DNA of 64,000 nucleotides from an uncultured Collinsella sp. (GTDB lineage Bacteria > Actinomycetota > Coriobacteriia > Coriobacteriales > Coriobacteriaceae), in the NCBI GenBank assembly GCA_902496335.1, contig CABVAO010000003.1, forward strand, positions 18,281-82,280. Direction: 5' to 3'. Shown here piece after piece: positions 23,951-31,726 of the stretch. How positions within the stretch are numbered: the first letter of the stretch is position 1; every line of letters starts with the position of its first letter. Both the position numbers and the translations under genes were made by a program. The notes under the pieces were generated by a model. It worked only from the letters and a program-made list of their open reading frames with translations, did no database searches and was not told where the DNA came from.

Positions 23951-26506
23951 GTGTCTGATCAACAGCAAGAAAACGAAATAACGACGACGCAGGCCGCTCC
24001 CGCTGCACCGGTTGTGTCGGACCAGGTCGCGGCGCCCGCGCAAGCCTCGGCTCCTAAGACGCCTAAGGCTGCTTCGACGCCTACGCCTTCAGCGGCTGAG
24101 AAAGCCGTGCCTGCAACTGGTGAGGAGGCTGTTCCGGCAAAGCCCAAGCGCACGCGCCGCACGGCCAAGCCTGCCACAGACGGCGAGGAGGTCACCAAGC
24201 CCAAGCGCCGTACCACGCGCACGACGCGCGCCAAGCGCACCGTTGCAGCTGACTCCTCGGCGCCGATTTCCGATGAGGTCGCGCAGGCACGTGCGTTGGC
24301 TCAGATTAGCGAGGCTCAGGTGGTGCGCGCCCGCCGTCGTGCTGCCGAGCGTGAGGCCGCGGCTCTGACCGAGCTTGCAGCTCCGTCTGTGCCTGAGACG
24401 CCTGCCGCCGACCAGCCGACCGAGAAGCCGGTACCGCGCACACGCCGACGCACGGCTGCTAAGGCCGAGCAGGTTGCCGATCAGGTAACCCCTGAGCTCA
24501 CCGAGGCTTCGGTCCGTTCCGCGGCAGGGGAGGGCGCATCGCCTGCTGAGTCCGCTGCGCCTGTCGAGGCCAGCGAAGTTCCCGTTGTCGATCCGGCTTT
24601 GCGCCCGCACCGTCGCGGTCGCAAGCCCAAGGCCTTCGTCGAGGCAGAGAAGGCCGCAGCCGCAGCTGCAGCCGCTCGGGATGCTGCGGCGACCGCCGAG
24701 TCTGCAACCGCCGCCGACGCGCCCGTCCAGGATGCTACGACTTCCGAGGCCGCTCCCGCCGATGTCGAGCCCGCCGACGTCCGTCCCGGTCGCAGCCGTC
24801 GCACTGCTGCTAAGCGCACGTCCAAGGCCAAGGCTGCCAAGAAGGGTGCATCCGAGGATTCCGCCGAGACGACCGTCGATGCATCGACTGATGCCGCCGA
24901 GCCCCAGGACGTTGAACAGCCTGCGTCCGAGAAGCCCAAGCGCGGTCGCAAGAAGTCCGCTAAGGCCAAGGCGTCCGAGCAGCAGGCCGAGGCCGAGCTG
25001 CAGGGCGATTCCAAGGCCGAGGCCAGCGATGATACTGCGGCTAACGCCGATGCCGCCGCAACCGGTGGCGCCGCGCCCGCCGAGGCCGAAGACGGCGCTC
25101 GCCCCAACCGTCGCCAGCACAAGCGCAACGACGAGCGCAGCGAGCGCAAGGACGACCGCAACAACGACCGTCGCAACCGCCAGCGCGATCGCAAACAGCG
25201 CAACAAGGAGCGCAACGCCGCCCCCACCGAGCCCACGCTTTCGCGTGAGGAACTTGCGGCCATGAAGGTCGCCGAACTGCGCGAGAAGGCCAAGGAGTTC
25301 GAGATTGAGACGACCGGCAAGAAGAAAGCCGAGCTCGTCGAGGAGATCTACGTCACCGCCGCGAAGGCCGAGGGCTTCCGCGACATCAAGGGCATCCTGC
25401 AGATTCGTCCGGACAGCTCCGGTATCATCCATGCCCACGGTTACATGAAGTCCAACGACGACGCCTTCGTCCCCGCCTACCTCATCCGCTCCGCGCGTCT
25501 GCGCACGGGCGACGTCATCGAGGGCTCGCTTCGTCCTTCGCGCGGCGGCGACAAGCGCGCCGGCCTCGCCAAAATCACGACCGTCAACGGTCTAGACCCC
25601 GAGCAGATTCGCAACCGCCCAAAGTTTGGTGACCTCACCCCGGTCTATCCCAACGAGCCGCTGCGCATGGAGCACGGCAAGGACTCCATTACCGGTCGCG
25701 CCATCGACATCGTGTCGCCGATTGGCAAGGGTCAGCGTGGCCTGATCGTGTCCCCGCCCAAGGCCGGCAAGACCACGATCCTCAAGAAGATCTGCCAGTC
25801 TATCTCGATTAACAACCCCGAGGTGCACCTCATCTGCTTGCTCGTCGACGAGCGCCCCGAAGAGGTCACCGATATGCAGCGTTCCATCAAGGGCGAGGTT
25901 GTGGCGTCGACCTTCGATATGCCCGCCGACAACCACACTCGCGTGGCGGAGCTCGTCATCGAGCGCGCCAAGCGCATCGTGGAGCTGGGCGGCGACGTCG
26001 TGGTGGTGCTCGACTCCATCACGCGTCTTGCCCGCGCCTACAACTTGGCGGCGCCCGCCTCAGGCCGCATCCTTTCGGGCGGCGTCGATTCGGCGGCACT
26101 GTATCCTCCCAAGCGCTTCTTGGGCGCAGCCCGTAATATCGAGAACGGTGGCTCGCTCACCATCCTGGCCTCTGCCCTCATCGACACCGGTTCAAAGATG
26201 GACGAGGTCATCTTTGAGGAGTTCAAGGGCACCGGCAACATGGAGCTCAAGCTCGACCGCGACCTGGCCGACCGCCGCATCTTCCCGGCTATCGACCCCG
26301 TTGCCTCCGGTACGCGTAACGAGGACCTGTTGGTCGACGAGCAGATGCGTCCGTTTGTCTTTGGTCTACGTCGCATTCTTGCCGGCATGAACAACACCGA
26401 GCGCGCGGCCGCATCGTTTATCAAGGGTCTTAAGGGCACCAACACCAACCAGGAGTTCCTGGTGCGTTCGGCCAAAAAGCACAGCGACTACGAGCAGACG
26501 TTCTAG
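23951..26506 (+). CDS. rho: Transcription termination factor Rho with long N-terminal insertion
   Basis: An 851-residue Rho. Residues 1 to about 425 are low-complexity, rich in Ala, Lys, Arg, Glu and Pro (repeated KPKRTRRT-like and RRTAAKRTSK-like motifs). The conserved protein then begins: the SAP-like helix bundle LSREELAAMKVAELREKAKE, the RNA-binding cold-shock domain (GILQIRPDSSGIIHAHGY), Walker A PPKAGKTT near residue 603, and VVVVLDSITRLARAYN. Rho is a hexameric RNA helicase that ends transcripts. The start is GTG at 23951, read as MSDQQQENE. The ribosome site is weak, and the upstream ATG in the same frame is cut off by a stop. The length is about twice that of E. coli Rho; actinobacterial Rho proteins often carry such insertions. 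Confidence 0.93.
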   Translation: MSDQQQENEITTTQAAPAAPVVSDQVAAPAQASAPKTPKAASTPTPSAAEKAVPATGEEAVPAKPKRTRRTAKPATDGEEVTKPKRRTTRTTRAKRTVAADSSAPISDEVAQARALAQISEAQVVRARRRAAEREAAALTELAAPSVPETPAADQPTEKPVPRTRRRTAAKAEQVADQVTPELTEASVRSAAGEGASPAESAAPVEASEVPVVDPALRPHRRGRKPKAFVEAEKAAAAAAAARDAAATAESATAADAPVQDATTSEAAPADVEPADVRPGRSRRTAAKRTSKAKAAKKGASEDSAETTVDASTDAAEPQDVEQPASEKPKRGRKKSAKAKASEQQAEAELQGDSKAEASDDTAANADAAATGGAAPAEAEDGARPNRRQHKRNDERSERKDDRNNDRRNRQRDRKQRNKERNAAPTEPTLSREELAAMKVAELREKAKEFEIETTGKKKAELVEEIYVTAAKAEGFRDIKGILQIRPDSSGIIHAHGYMKSNDDAFVPAYLIRSARLRTGDVIEGSLRPSRGGDKRAGLAKITTVNGLDPEQIRNRPKFGDLTPVYPNEPLRMEHGKDSITGRAIDIVSPIGKGQRGLIVSPPKAGKTTILKKICQSISINNPEVHLICLLVDERPEEVTDMQRSIKGEVVASTFDMPADNHTRVAELVIERAKRIVELGGDVVVVLDSITRLARAYNLAAPASGRILSGGVDSAALYPPKRFLGAARNIENGGSLTILASALIDTGSKMDEVIFEEFKGTGNMELKLDRDLADRRIFPAIDPVASGTRNEDLLVDEQMRPFVFGLRRILAGMNNTERAAASFIKGLKGTNTNQEFLVRSAKKHSDYEQTF

Positions 26507-26544
26507 GTTGTCATCCACACGCGGCGATAGTCATCAATGCAATA

Positions 26545-26576
26545 AAGGGTCGGGGCTTTGAGCCTCGGCCCTTTTC
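26545..26576 (+). terminator. Intrinsic terminator of rho
   Basis: AAGGGTCGGGGCT (26545-26557), short loop, AGCCTCGGCCCTT (26561-26573), then TTT. Thirteen pairs, two of them G-U. Confidence 0.85.
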
Positions 26577-26711
26577 TATATCGCCGCTTCGCACTTATTT
26601 TTAACCATAAGACCGACGAGCAGCAGGTTTCCCGTTTCAATCCGACATCGTCGCTTGCAATCGACGGGGCGGTTTCGCATAATAGCTTTTAAGCTTCGCG
26701 ACGGAAAACGC

Positions 26712-26762
26712 AGATGAAACGAACCATATACCGTTGCTTTGGGGCATAGCCCCGCTTCATCT
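26712..26762 (+). other. Small three-way-junction-like RNA structure
   Basis: AGATGAA (26712-26718) pairs with TTCATCT (26756-26762). Between them are an AACG/CGTT stem and the GGGG-CATAG-CCCC hairpin. It lies 57 bases before the next gene's ATG. The rest of 26577-26819 shows a CGTCG/CGACG hairpin and no coding frame. No riboswitch class recognised. Confidence 0.3.
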
Positions 26763-26819
26763 TCTCTCGCGCAGCCAACTGAATGATGCGATTTGGGTGC
26801 TGGAAGATGGGGAGAGCTC

Positions 26820-28220
26820 ATGGCTTCTTCTGATGCAACACAACGAGCAGTCCTTGCCGGACTTTCGTGCGGGATCGGCCTTGCCGCTCCCGTGGTTATG
26901 TATGCCGCGACGCTGCCGTTTTCGTCGGTGAACGAGACGGTCGTGGCGGGTGCGGTTCCCTTCGCCGTGGGCGCGGTGGCGGGCGTGGGTATCTATGCCG
27001 CCTCGCTGGGTATCTCCGAGTACCGTGCGCAGCGTGAAGAGCGTCTGTTCCAGCCTGATGCCATGGGCGGTGCCGCCAATCTCAATCAGCATCAAAGCGA
27101 GTTCAAGACCGCCTCGATTCCAGCTCAGCAGCAGGATGCGACTCCTTACGCTGCGGCTTCTGCTTCTCAGGCTCAGGCGGAGCAGTCTACCTCGGCATTC
27201 CTTTCCGGCCTGACTGGTGCGTTCCAGCGCCGTCATGCCGATGATGGTGTCCCTACCATCGCTCGAGCCGCAGATGCCATGGACGAGGCCGAGGCTTGGT
27301 CCATGATCGACAGTATGCTCGACGACGATTCGCCGGTGAGCTGCGACCCTGCACACTCGCGCGACGTCTATCAAGTCGCCATCGACGAGCTCACCAACGG
27401 CGGGCAGACCGGCTCCTTCAATCGCGACGACATCGCCGCCGCGGCACGCGCCGTGTCTGGCTCCCAGGCCGCCCCTGCGGGCAGCACGGCGGCTTTCGTG
27501 GCACTCGTCGCCAACGCGGCAGCCAATAACGCCTACAGCGCTACCTCGGCGGACGCGAACGCTTCTGCCGACAATTCGTACGTTGATGAAGCCATGGCCG
27601 CGGACGAGGAGGCCGTTGCCGCCCGCCGTGCCGCCGAAAGCTCGCTGTGGGGCGCTCCTGCTCAGCAGCAGGCGGCTGAGGCTGCGCCGTACAATGCAAA
27701 CCTCGCCAGCATGCCTATCATCTCCGGTGCCGCGGACATCGATCTCGATGACCTCGATGAGCCTGCAGCCATCACCGCATCGATTGATGCCCAAGATCGC
27801 ATCGACACCGGCGACCTTCCGGACGCCTCGCTCGAGGTTGATGTCCCCATGGCCGATTACTCGGGCCACGAGGACATGTGGGCCGCCGCCACCGCGATCC
27901 TGGATGAGATTGACGAGCCTGCTCCTGTTGCAGCCCCCACTCCCGTCGCTGCCCCTCAGCCTGCTGCCCCCGCCTATGTCGGCCGTCACAGCGCTGTGTT
28001 CCCCGAGGATACTGCCCGTATCTCGCGCGAGAGCATCGAGCGGGCCGAGGCTATTGCCGCCGGCATTATGGAAAACCGTCGTCACGAGCGCGTCAATCAG
28101 ATCCTCGAGGAAGAGATCGAGCGCCTGCAGTCCTCTACCGCCAAGCGTACGGGCCGTGCCTATCTGAGCGTTATCGAGGGCGGTACCGCCAGCTTCGCGC
28201 CGCTCCGCGCGGAGGCATAA
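26820..28220 (+). CDS. Membrane protein of unknown function, Ala-rich
   Basis: A 466-residue protein. Two hydrophobic segments near the N-terminus (LAGLSCGIGLAAPVVMYAA and VVAGAVPFAVGAVAGVGIYA) would form a hairpin anchor, leaving about 400 hydrophilic residues in the cytoplasm. The middle is Ala/Gln/Asp-rich and probably disordered. A more ordered C-terminal part (ISRESIERAEAIAAGIMENR, then an EEEIERL helix) follows. I recognise no domain. ATG at 26820 after GGGGAGAGCTC. The VanZ gene starts eight bases after its stop, so the two are almost surely one operon and may act together at the membrane. Confidence 0.75.
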   Translation: MASSDATQRAVLAGLSCGIGLAAPVVMYAATLPFSSVNETVVAGAVPFAVGAVAGVGIYAASLGISEYRAQREERLFQPDAMGGAANLNQHQSEFKTASIPAQQQDATPYAAASASQAQAEQSTSAFLSGLTGAFQRRHADDGVPTIARAADAMDEAEAWSMIDSMLDDDSPVSCDPAHSRDVYQVAIDELTNGGQTGSFNRDDIAAAARAVSGSQAAPAGSTAAFVALVANAAANNAYSATSADANASADNSYVDEAMAADEEAVAARRAAESSLWGAPAQQQAAEAAPYNANLASMPIISGAADIDLDDLDEPAAITASIDAQDRIDTGDLPDASLEVDVPMADYSGHEDMWAAATAILDEIDEPAPVAAPTPVAAPQPAAPAYVGRHSAVFPEDTARISRESIERAEAIAAGIMENRRHERVNQILEEEIERLQSSTAKRTGRAYLSVIEGGTASFAPLRAEA

Positions 28221-28227
28221 CTTCTGC

Positions 28228-28677
28228 ATGGTTAAGATCAATCGAAAATGGGCGGTTGTAACCTGCCTGATGGCGCTCTTGATCTGGGGCAATTCGCTGG
28301 TTCCCGGCTCGGGGTCGGGCTCGCTGAGCCTAACGGTCATGGAAGCTATCCGCGGTTTCCTGCACGGCGTGGGACTTCCATATGAATGGGTGACCAACTT
28401 TGTTGTTCGCAAGTGCGCGCATTTTACCGAGTATATGGTGCTCGGCATCCTGGCAACGCATGCCTTTGATTTTGAGGGCCGGCGCACCTTTGACGTGCTG
28501 CTGCCCACGGCGGTGTTCCTGCTGCTGATTCCTTCGATCGACGAGACGATTCAGCTCTTTGTGCCGGGACGCGCTGGCATGATCACCGATGTGATGATCG
28601 ACTGCTGTGGAGCGGCAACGGGCGTTGTGCTCCGATATCTCTTACGGTGGCTGATGTGCGCCAAAAAAGCCGCCTAG
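28228..28677 (+). CDS. VanZ-like membrane protein
   Basis: A 149-residue protein with about four transmembrane segments. VRKCAHFTEYMVLGILA and SIDETIQLFVPGRAGMITDVMIDCCGA are the conserved VanZ motifs (K-x-x-H-x-x-E-Y and D-E-x-x-Q-x-F-x-P-G-R). VanZ of enterococci gives low-level teicoplanin resistance; most chromosomal members have no assigned role, although envelope or lipid functions are suspected. ATG at 28228. It is the second gene of a two-gene operon with the Ala-rich membrane protein and ends in a strong terminator that overlaps its last codons. Confidence 0.85.
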   Translation: MVKINRKWAVVTCLMALLIWGNSLVPGSGSGSLSLTVMEAIRGFLHGVGLPYEWVTNFVVRKCAHFTEYMVLGILATHAFDFEGRRTFDVLLPTAVFLLLIPSIDETIQLFVPGRAGMITDVMIDCCGAATGVVLRYLLRWLMCAKKAA

Positions 28678-28707
28678 GACGTATGTTTGGTCCTAGGCGG
28701 CCTTTTT
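28669..28707 (+). terminator. Intrinsic terminator of the VanZ operon
   Basis: GCCGCCTAGGAC (28669-28680), nine-base loop, GTCCTAGGCGGC (28690-28701), then CTTTTT. It overlaps the last three codons of the VanZ gene. Confidence 0.88.
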
Positions 28708-28790
28708 AATTTGAGGACTTATATGAGGCGTGGTGGCGTCGTTCCGTAGGTCGGATTTGCCGGGCGCGCCACGCCCTGTGGGTGCGTCTG

Positions 28791-29681
28791 CTACTGAAGC
28801 GCCTGTGCGCCCAGGGCCAGGCAGCCCATAATGCCCTGCTTGCCCTCGAGGCTGTTGTTGACGATGTAGTTATCGATGTCGTTGACCTCGGGCGTGACGA
28901 TATAGCCGTTGAGCATCTCGGCACACTTTTTGCGTGCGAGCGGCACGATGGGGGTGTGGTCGGCCACACCGCCGCCGATGATGATCTTTTGCGGCGCGTA
29001 GCACAGCGTGTAGGTCATGAGTGCCTGTGCCAGATAGCCGGCGAGCAGGTCCATGGCCTCCGGGTCATCGGCCATGTCTCCGGCGCTCTTGCCATCCCAG
29101 CGCTTTTTGACGCCGGGACCTGCGATGAGGCCCTCGAGGCAGTTGTCGTGGAAGGGGCAGGCGCTATGCTCGCCGATGGTGTCGCGCGGGTCGCGCGTGA
29201 CCAGGATGTGGCCGGCCTCGGGATGCATCATGCCGTGCACAAGCTGGCCGCCCGAGAGTACACCAGCGCCCACGCCGGTACCGATGGTCAGATACACAAC
29301 GTCAGTGAGGCCCTGGGCGCAACCAAAGGTGACCTCGCCCAGGCAGGCGACGTTGACGTCGGTGTCGTAGCCGCAGGGGATATTGAGCTCGTTTTGGATA
29401 GTGCCCAGCAGGTCAAAGTAGCGCCATGCCGTTTTGGGCGTCTCCAGGATCTTGCCGTATTGGGGCGAGGCAGGGTTGACTGCGGTGGGGCCAAAGGCGC
29501 CGATGCCCAGCGCGGCGATGCCCTTGTCGGCAAACCATGCGTTGACGGCCTCAACGGTCTCCTGCGGGGTCGTGGTCGCGATCTGCTCACGCTCCAGGAC
29601 CGTACCGTCTGCATAGCCCGTGGCGCAGACCATCTTGGTGCCGCCGGCCTCGAGCGCTCCGATAAGCTGCTGTTCTGCCAT
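28791..29681 (-). CDS. ROK-family sugar kinase, fructokinase-like
   Basis: A 296-residue kinase. The start IGALEAGGTKMVCA is the ATP-binding DxGGTK-like motif with Glu in the first place, as in ScrK-type fructokinases. YDTDVNVA holds the catalytic Asp, and LTIGTGVGAGVLSGG is the second phosphate motif. The zinc-binding region is GHILVTRDPRD with CPFHDNCLEGLIAGP, which contains His and three Cys. It likely makes fructose-6-phosphate from fructose in the cytoplasm. ATG at 29681, with GAGAGGAATACT upstream. On the minus strand TATACT (about 29720) could be its -10. No sugar transporter lies adjacent. Confidence 0.85.
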   Translation of the reverse strand: MAEQQLIGALEAGGTKMVCATGYADGTVLEREQIATTTPQETVEAVNAWFADKGIAALGIGAFGPTAVNPASPQYGKILETPKTAWRYFDLLGTIQNELNIPCGYDTDVNVACLGEVTFGCAQGLTDVVYLTIGTGVGAGVLSGGQLVHGMMHPEAGHILVTRDPRDTIGEHSACPFHDNCLEGLIAGPGVKKRWDGKSAGDMADDPEAMDLLAGYLAQALMTYTLCYAPQKIIIGGGVADHTPIVPLARKKCAEMLNGYIVTPEVNDIDNYIVNNSLEGKQGIMGCLALGAQALQ

Positions 29682-29754
29682 AGTATTCCTCTCTCTGGGA
29701 CGAGTTGCTCCGTGACTAAAGTATAGGGCTCTAAACTATTTAAGAAAGCGTTAT

Positions 29755-29796
29755 AAAAAGAAGCCTCGCAACGCGGCGGGCGGTGCGAGGCTTCTT
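29755..29796 (-). terminator. Intrinsic terminator of the aminotransferase gene
   Basis: 13-bp perfect stem AAGAAGCCTCGCA/TGCGAGGCTTCTT (29758-29770 and 29784-29796), followed on the minus strand by TTT. Confidence 0.85.
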
Positions 29797-29822
29797 TGGT
29801 TGCTTTAGTTGCTGGGCCGTCC

Positions 29823-31004
29823 TTACCCGCGCGGCTTGATTTTATCACGTAGTGACTTGAGGTTCTCCAGCGCCGCGTTAAGCGTCTCGTCTCGCTTGGC
29901 AAAGTGGAAACGAATCAGATGGTTGACGGGCTCGCGGAAGAAGCTCGAGCCGGGCACGGCGCCCACGCCCACCTTAGACGCGAGATCCTCGCAGAATTCG
30001 AGGTCGCTGTCATAGCCAAACTCAGAGATGTCCATCATGACGTAGTAAGCGCCCTGCGGCACGTTGTGCTCAAGACCGATGCTATCGAGCCCCTGGCAGA
30101 ACAGGTCGCGCTTGGCGGTATAGAGGTCGAGGACCTCCTGGTAATAGCTGTCGTCGAAGTTGAGGGCGGTGACGACAGCTTCCTGCAGGGGAGCGGCGGC
30201 ACCCACGGTGAGGAAGTCGTGGACCTTCTTGATGCGCTCGGTGATCTGGGCCGGGGCAATGGTGTAGCCCAGACGCCAGCCGGTGATGGAGTACGTCTTA
30301 GACAGCGAACTGCAGCTGATGGTGCGCTCGAACATGCCGGGCAGCGTGGCCATATAGACGTGCTCGTGGGGCGCGTAGACGATGTGCTCGTATACCTCGT
30401 CGGTGATGCAGTAGGAGTCGTACTTTTTGCAGAGGTCGGCGATAAAGGTGAGCTCCTCGCGCGTAAAGACCTTGCCACAGGGGTTGGAAGGGTTGCACAG
30501 GACGATGGCCTTGGGATCGTTGTCGCGGAAGGCCGCCTCGAGCACCTCGCGGTCAAAGTCGAATGTGGGCGGGTTGAGCGGCACGTAGATGGGCTCGGCA
30601 CCCGAAAGGATCGTGTCGGCGCCGTAGTTCTCGTAGAACGGCGAGAAGATGACGACCTTATCGCCGGGGTTCGTGACCGTCATCATGGCGGCCATCATGG
30701 CCTCGGTGGAGCCGCAGGTGACTACGATATTCTCGTTGGGGTTCACCGGCATGCCCATAAAGTGCTCCTGTTTGGCGGCGAGCGCCTCGCGCATGGCCTG
30801 GGAGCCCCAGGTGATGGAGTACTGGTGATAGAGCGGCTTGGGGTCGCTGGCGATGGTGCTGAGGCTATCGAGCAACTGCGCTGGGGGATCGAAGTCAGGG
30901 AAGCCCTGCGACAGGTTGACGGCGCCATACTTGTTGGAGATGCGTGTCATGCGGCGGATGACCGAATCGGTAAATCTTGCCGTGCGGTTGGAGAGTTCTT
31001 TCAT
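29823..31004 (-). CDS. PLP-dependent class I/II aminotransferase
   Basis: A 393-residue fold-type I enzyme. NLSQGFPDFDPP near the N-terminus, LCNPSNPCGKVF, ITDEVYEHIVY and SCSSLSKTYSITGWRLGY (with the PLP-binding Lys) place it with the kynurenine/methionine/aromatic aminotransferase branch. It transfers the amino group between amino acids and 2-oxo acids in the cytoplasm; exact specificity is not deducible. ATG at 31004, preceded by GAAAGGACCGTC on the minus strand. It is a single gene with its own terminator, divergent from the tRNA cluster. Confidence 0.88.
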   Translation of the reverse strand: MKELSNRTARFTDSVIRRMTRISNKYGAVNLSQGFPDFDPPAQLLDSLSTIASDPKPLYHQYSITWGSQAMREALAAKQEHFMGMPVNPNENIVVTCGSTEAMMAAMMTVTNPGDKVVIFSPFYENYGADTILSGAEPIYVPLNPPTFDFDREVLEAAFRDNDPKAIVLCNPSNPCGKVFTREELTFIADLCKKYDSYCITDEVYEHIVYAPHEHVYMATLPGMFERTISCSSLSKTYSITGWRLGYTIAPAQITERIKKVHDFLTVGAAAPLQEAVVTALNFDDSYYQEVLDLYTAKRDLFCQGLDSIGLEHNVPQGAYYVMMDISEFGYDSDLEFCEDLASKVGVGAVPGSSFFREPVNHLIRFHFAKRDETLNAALENLKSLRDKIKPRG

Positions 31005-31114
31005 GACGGTCCTTTCGAGGATTTGCAGTGGGGCAAGTTTACTCCTATGAAACCGGTGGGATTTACTCGAAATGGTCTCGAAAAACTCTTTTCAAAATTC
31101 TTGAAAATTGGGGC

Positions 31115-31143
31115 TTGCATCGCGTGGCGTTCCTTGCAATAAT
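31115..31143 (+). promoter_or_regulatory. Promoter of the tRNA-His/tRNA-Lys cluster
   Basis: TTGCAT (31115-31120), 17-base spacer, AATAAT (31138-31143) with an extended -10 TGC in front. The tRNA starts 27 bases downstream. Confidence 0.65.
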
Positions 31144-31169
31144 AGTCGAGCGCGAAGCGCACAGGACAC

Positions 31170-31247
31170 GGTGGGTGTAGCTCAGTTGGCTAGAGCGACG
31201 GGTTGTGGTCCCGTAGGTCGAGGGTTCGAGTCCCTTTACCCACCCCA
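31170..31247 (+). tRNA. tRNA-His (anticodon GTG)
   Basis: Acceptor GTGGGTG/TACCCAC with the extra G at -1 facing C73, D-arm AGCTCAGTTGGCTAGAGC, anticodon arm ACGGG-TTGTGGT-CCCGT with GTG, and T-arm GGTTCGAGTCC. CCA is encoded (31245-31247). Confidence 0.95.
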
Positions 31248-31269
31248 GTTCTTGCTTCGTGTTGATATC

Positions 31270-31345
31270 GGGTCGTTAGCTCAGTTGGTAGAGCAGGGGA
31301 CTCTTAATCCCAAGGTCCAGGGTTCGACCCCCTGACGGCCCACCA
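31270..31345 (+). tRNA. tRNA-Lys (anticodon CTT), copy 1
   Basis: Acceptor GGGTCGT/ACGGCCC, anticodon loop CTCTTAA with CTT, T-arm GGTTCGACCCC, encoded CCA at the end. Identical to copy 2. Confidence 0.95.
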
Positions 31346-31358
31346 CACGATATCTCCT

Positions 31359-31384
31359 CTAAAGTCCGCCACAACGGACTTTAG
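31359..31384 (+). repeat. Hairpin between the two tRNA-Lys genes
   Basis: CTAAAGTCCG (31359-31368) pairs with CGGACTTTAG (31375-31384). No T-run. It may guide processing of the tRNA precursor. Confidence 0.6.
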
Positions 31385-31388
31385 CTTT

Positions 31389-31464
31389 GGGTCGTTAGCT
31401 CAGTTGGTAGAGCAGGGGACTCTTAATCCCAAGGTCCAGGGTTCGACCCCCTGACGGCCCACCA
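31389..31464 (+). tRNA. tRNA-Lys (anticodon CTT), copy 2
   Basis: Identical over 76 bases to copy 1, including the encoded CCA. Its 3' end and downstream terminator are partly duplicated at about 31618-31710. Confidence 0.95.
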
Positions 31465-31473
31465 AAGCAAGTT

Positions 31474-31505
31474 AAGACGGTCAACTTCGGTTGGCCGTCT
31501 TTTTT
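31474..31505 (+). terminator. Intrinsic terminator of the tRNA cluster
   Basis: AAGACGGTCAAC-TTCG-GTTGGCCGTCTT followed by TTTT. Twelve pairs with one U-G. Confidence 0.9.
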
Positions 31506-31617
31506 GTTGACCTTGCATGGGGTCGAACCCGAAAGGGCGCGGAGCTGAGGAAACGCGTAAGCGTTTGCCAGCGCAGCGCGCAAGGCGCCTTGGCGCCGCA
31601 GCGGCCGCCTGCGCAGC

Positions 31618-31715
31618 AGGCTGACCCCCTGAGGGCCCGCCAAAGCAAGTTAAGACGGCCAACTTTCGTTGACCGTCTTTTTTGCTGACCTCGCATGGGG
31701 TCGAACCCGTCGGTG
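31618..31715 (+). repeat. Duplicated tRNA-Lys 3' end and terminator (178-bp period)
   Basis: GACCCCCTGAGGGCCCGCCA here is a degenerate copy of the tRNA-Lys 3' end at 31447-31464. It is followed by a near copy of the terminator (AAGACGGCCAAC / GTTGACCGTCTT, 31652-31679) and of GACCTCGCATGGGGTCGAAC. The matching first copy lies 178 bases upstream. It looks like a tandem duplication or the footprint of an integration event at the tRNA 3' end. Confidence 0.7.
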
Positions 31716-31726
31716 CACAGCTGCTT

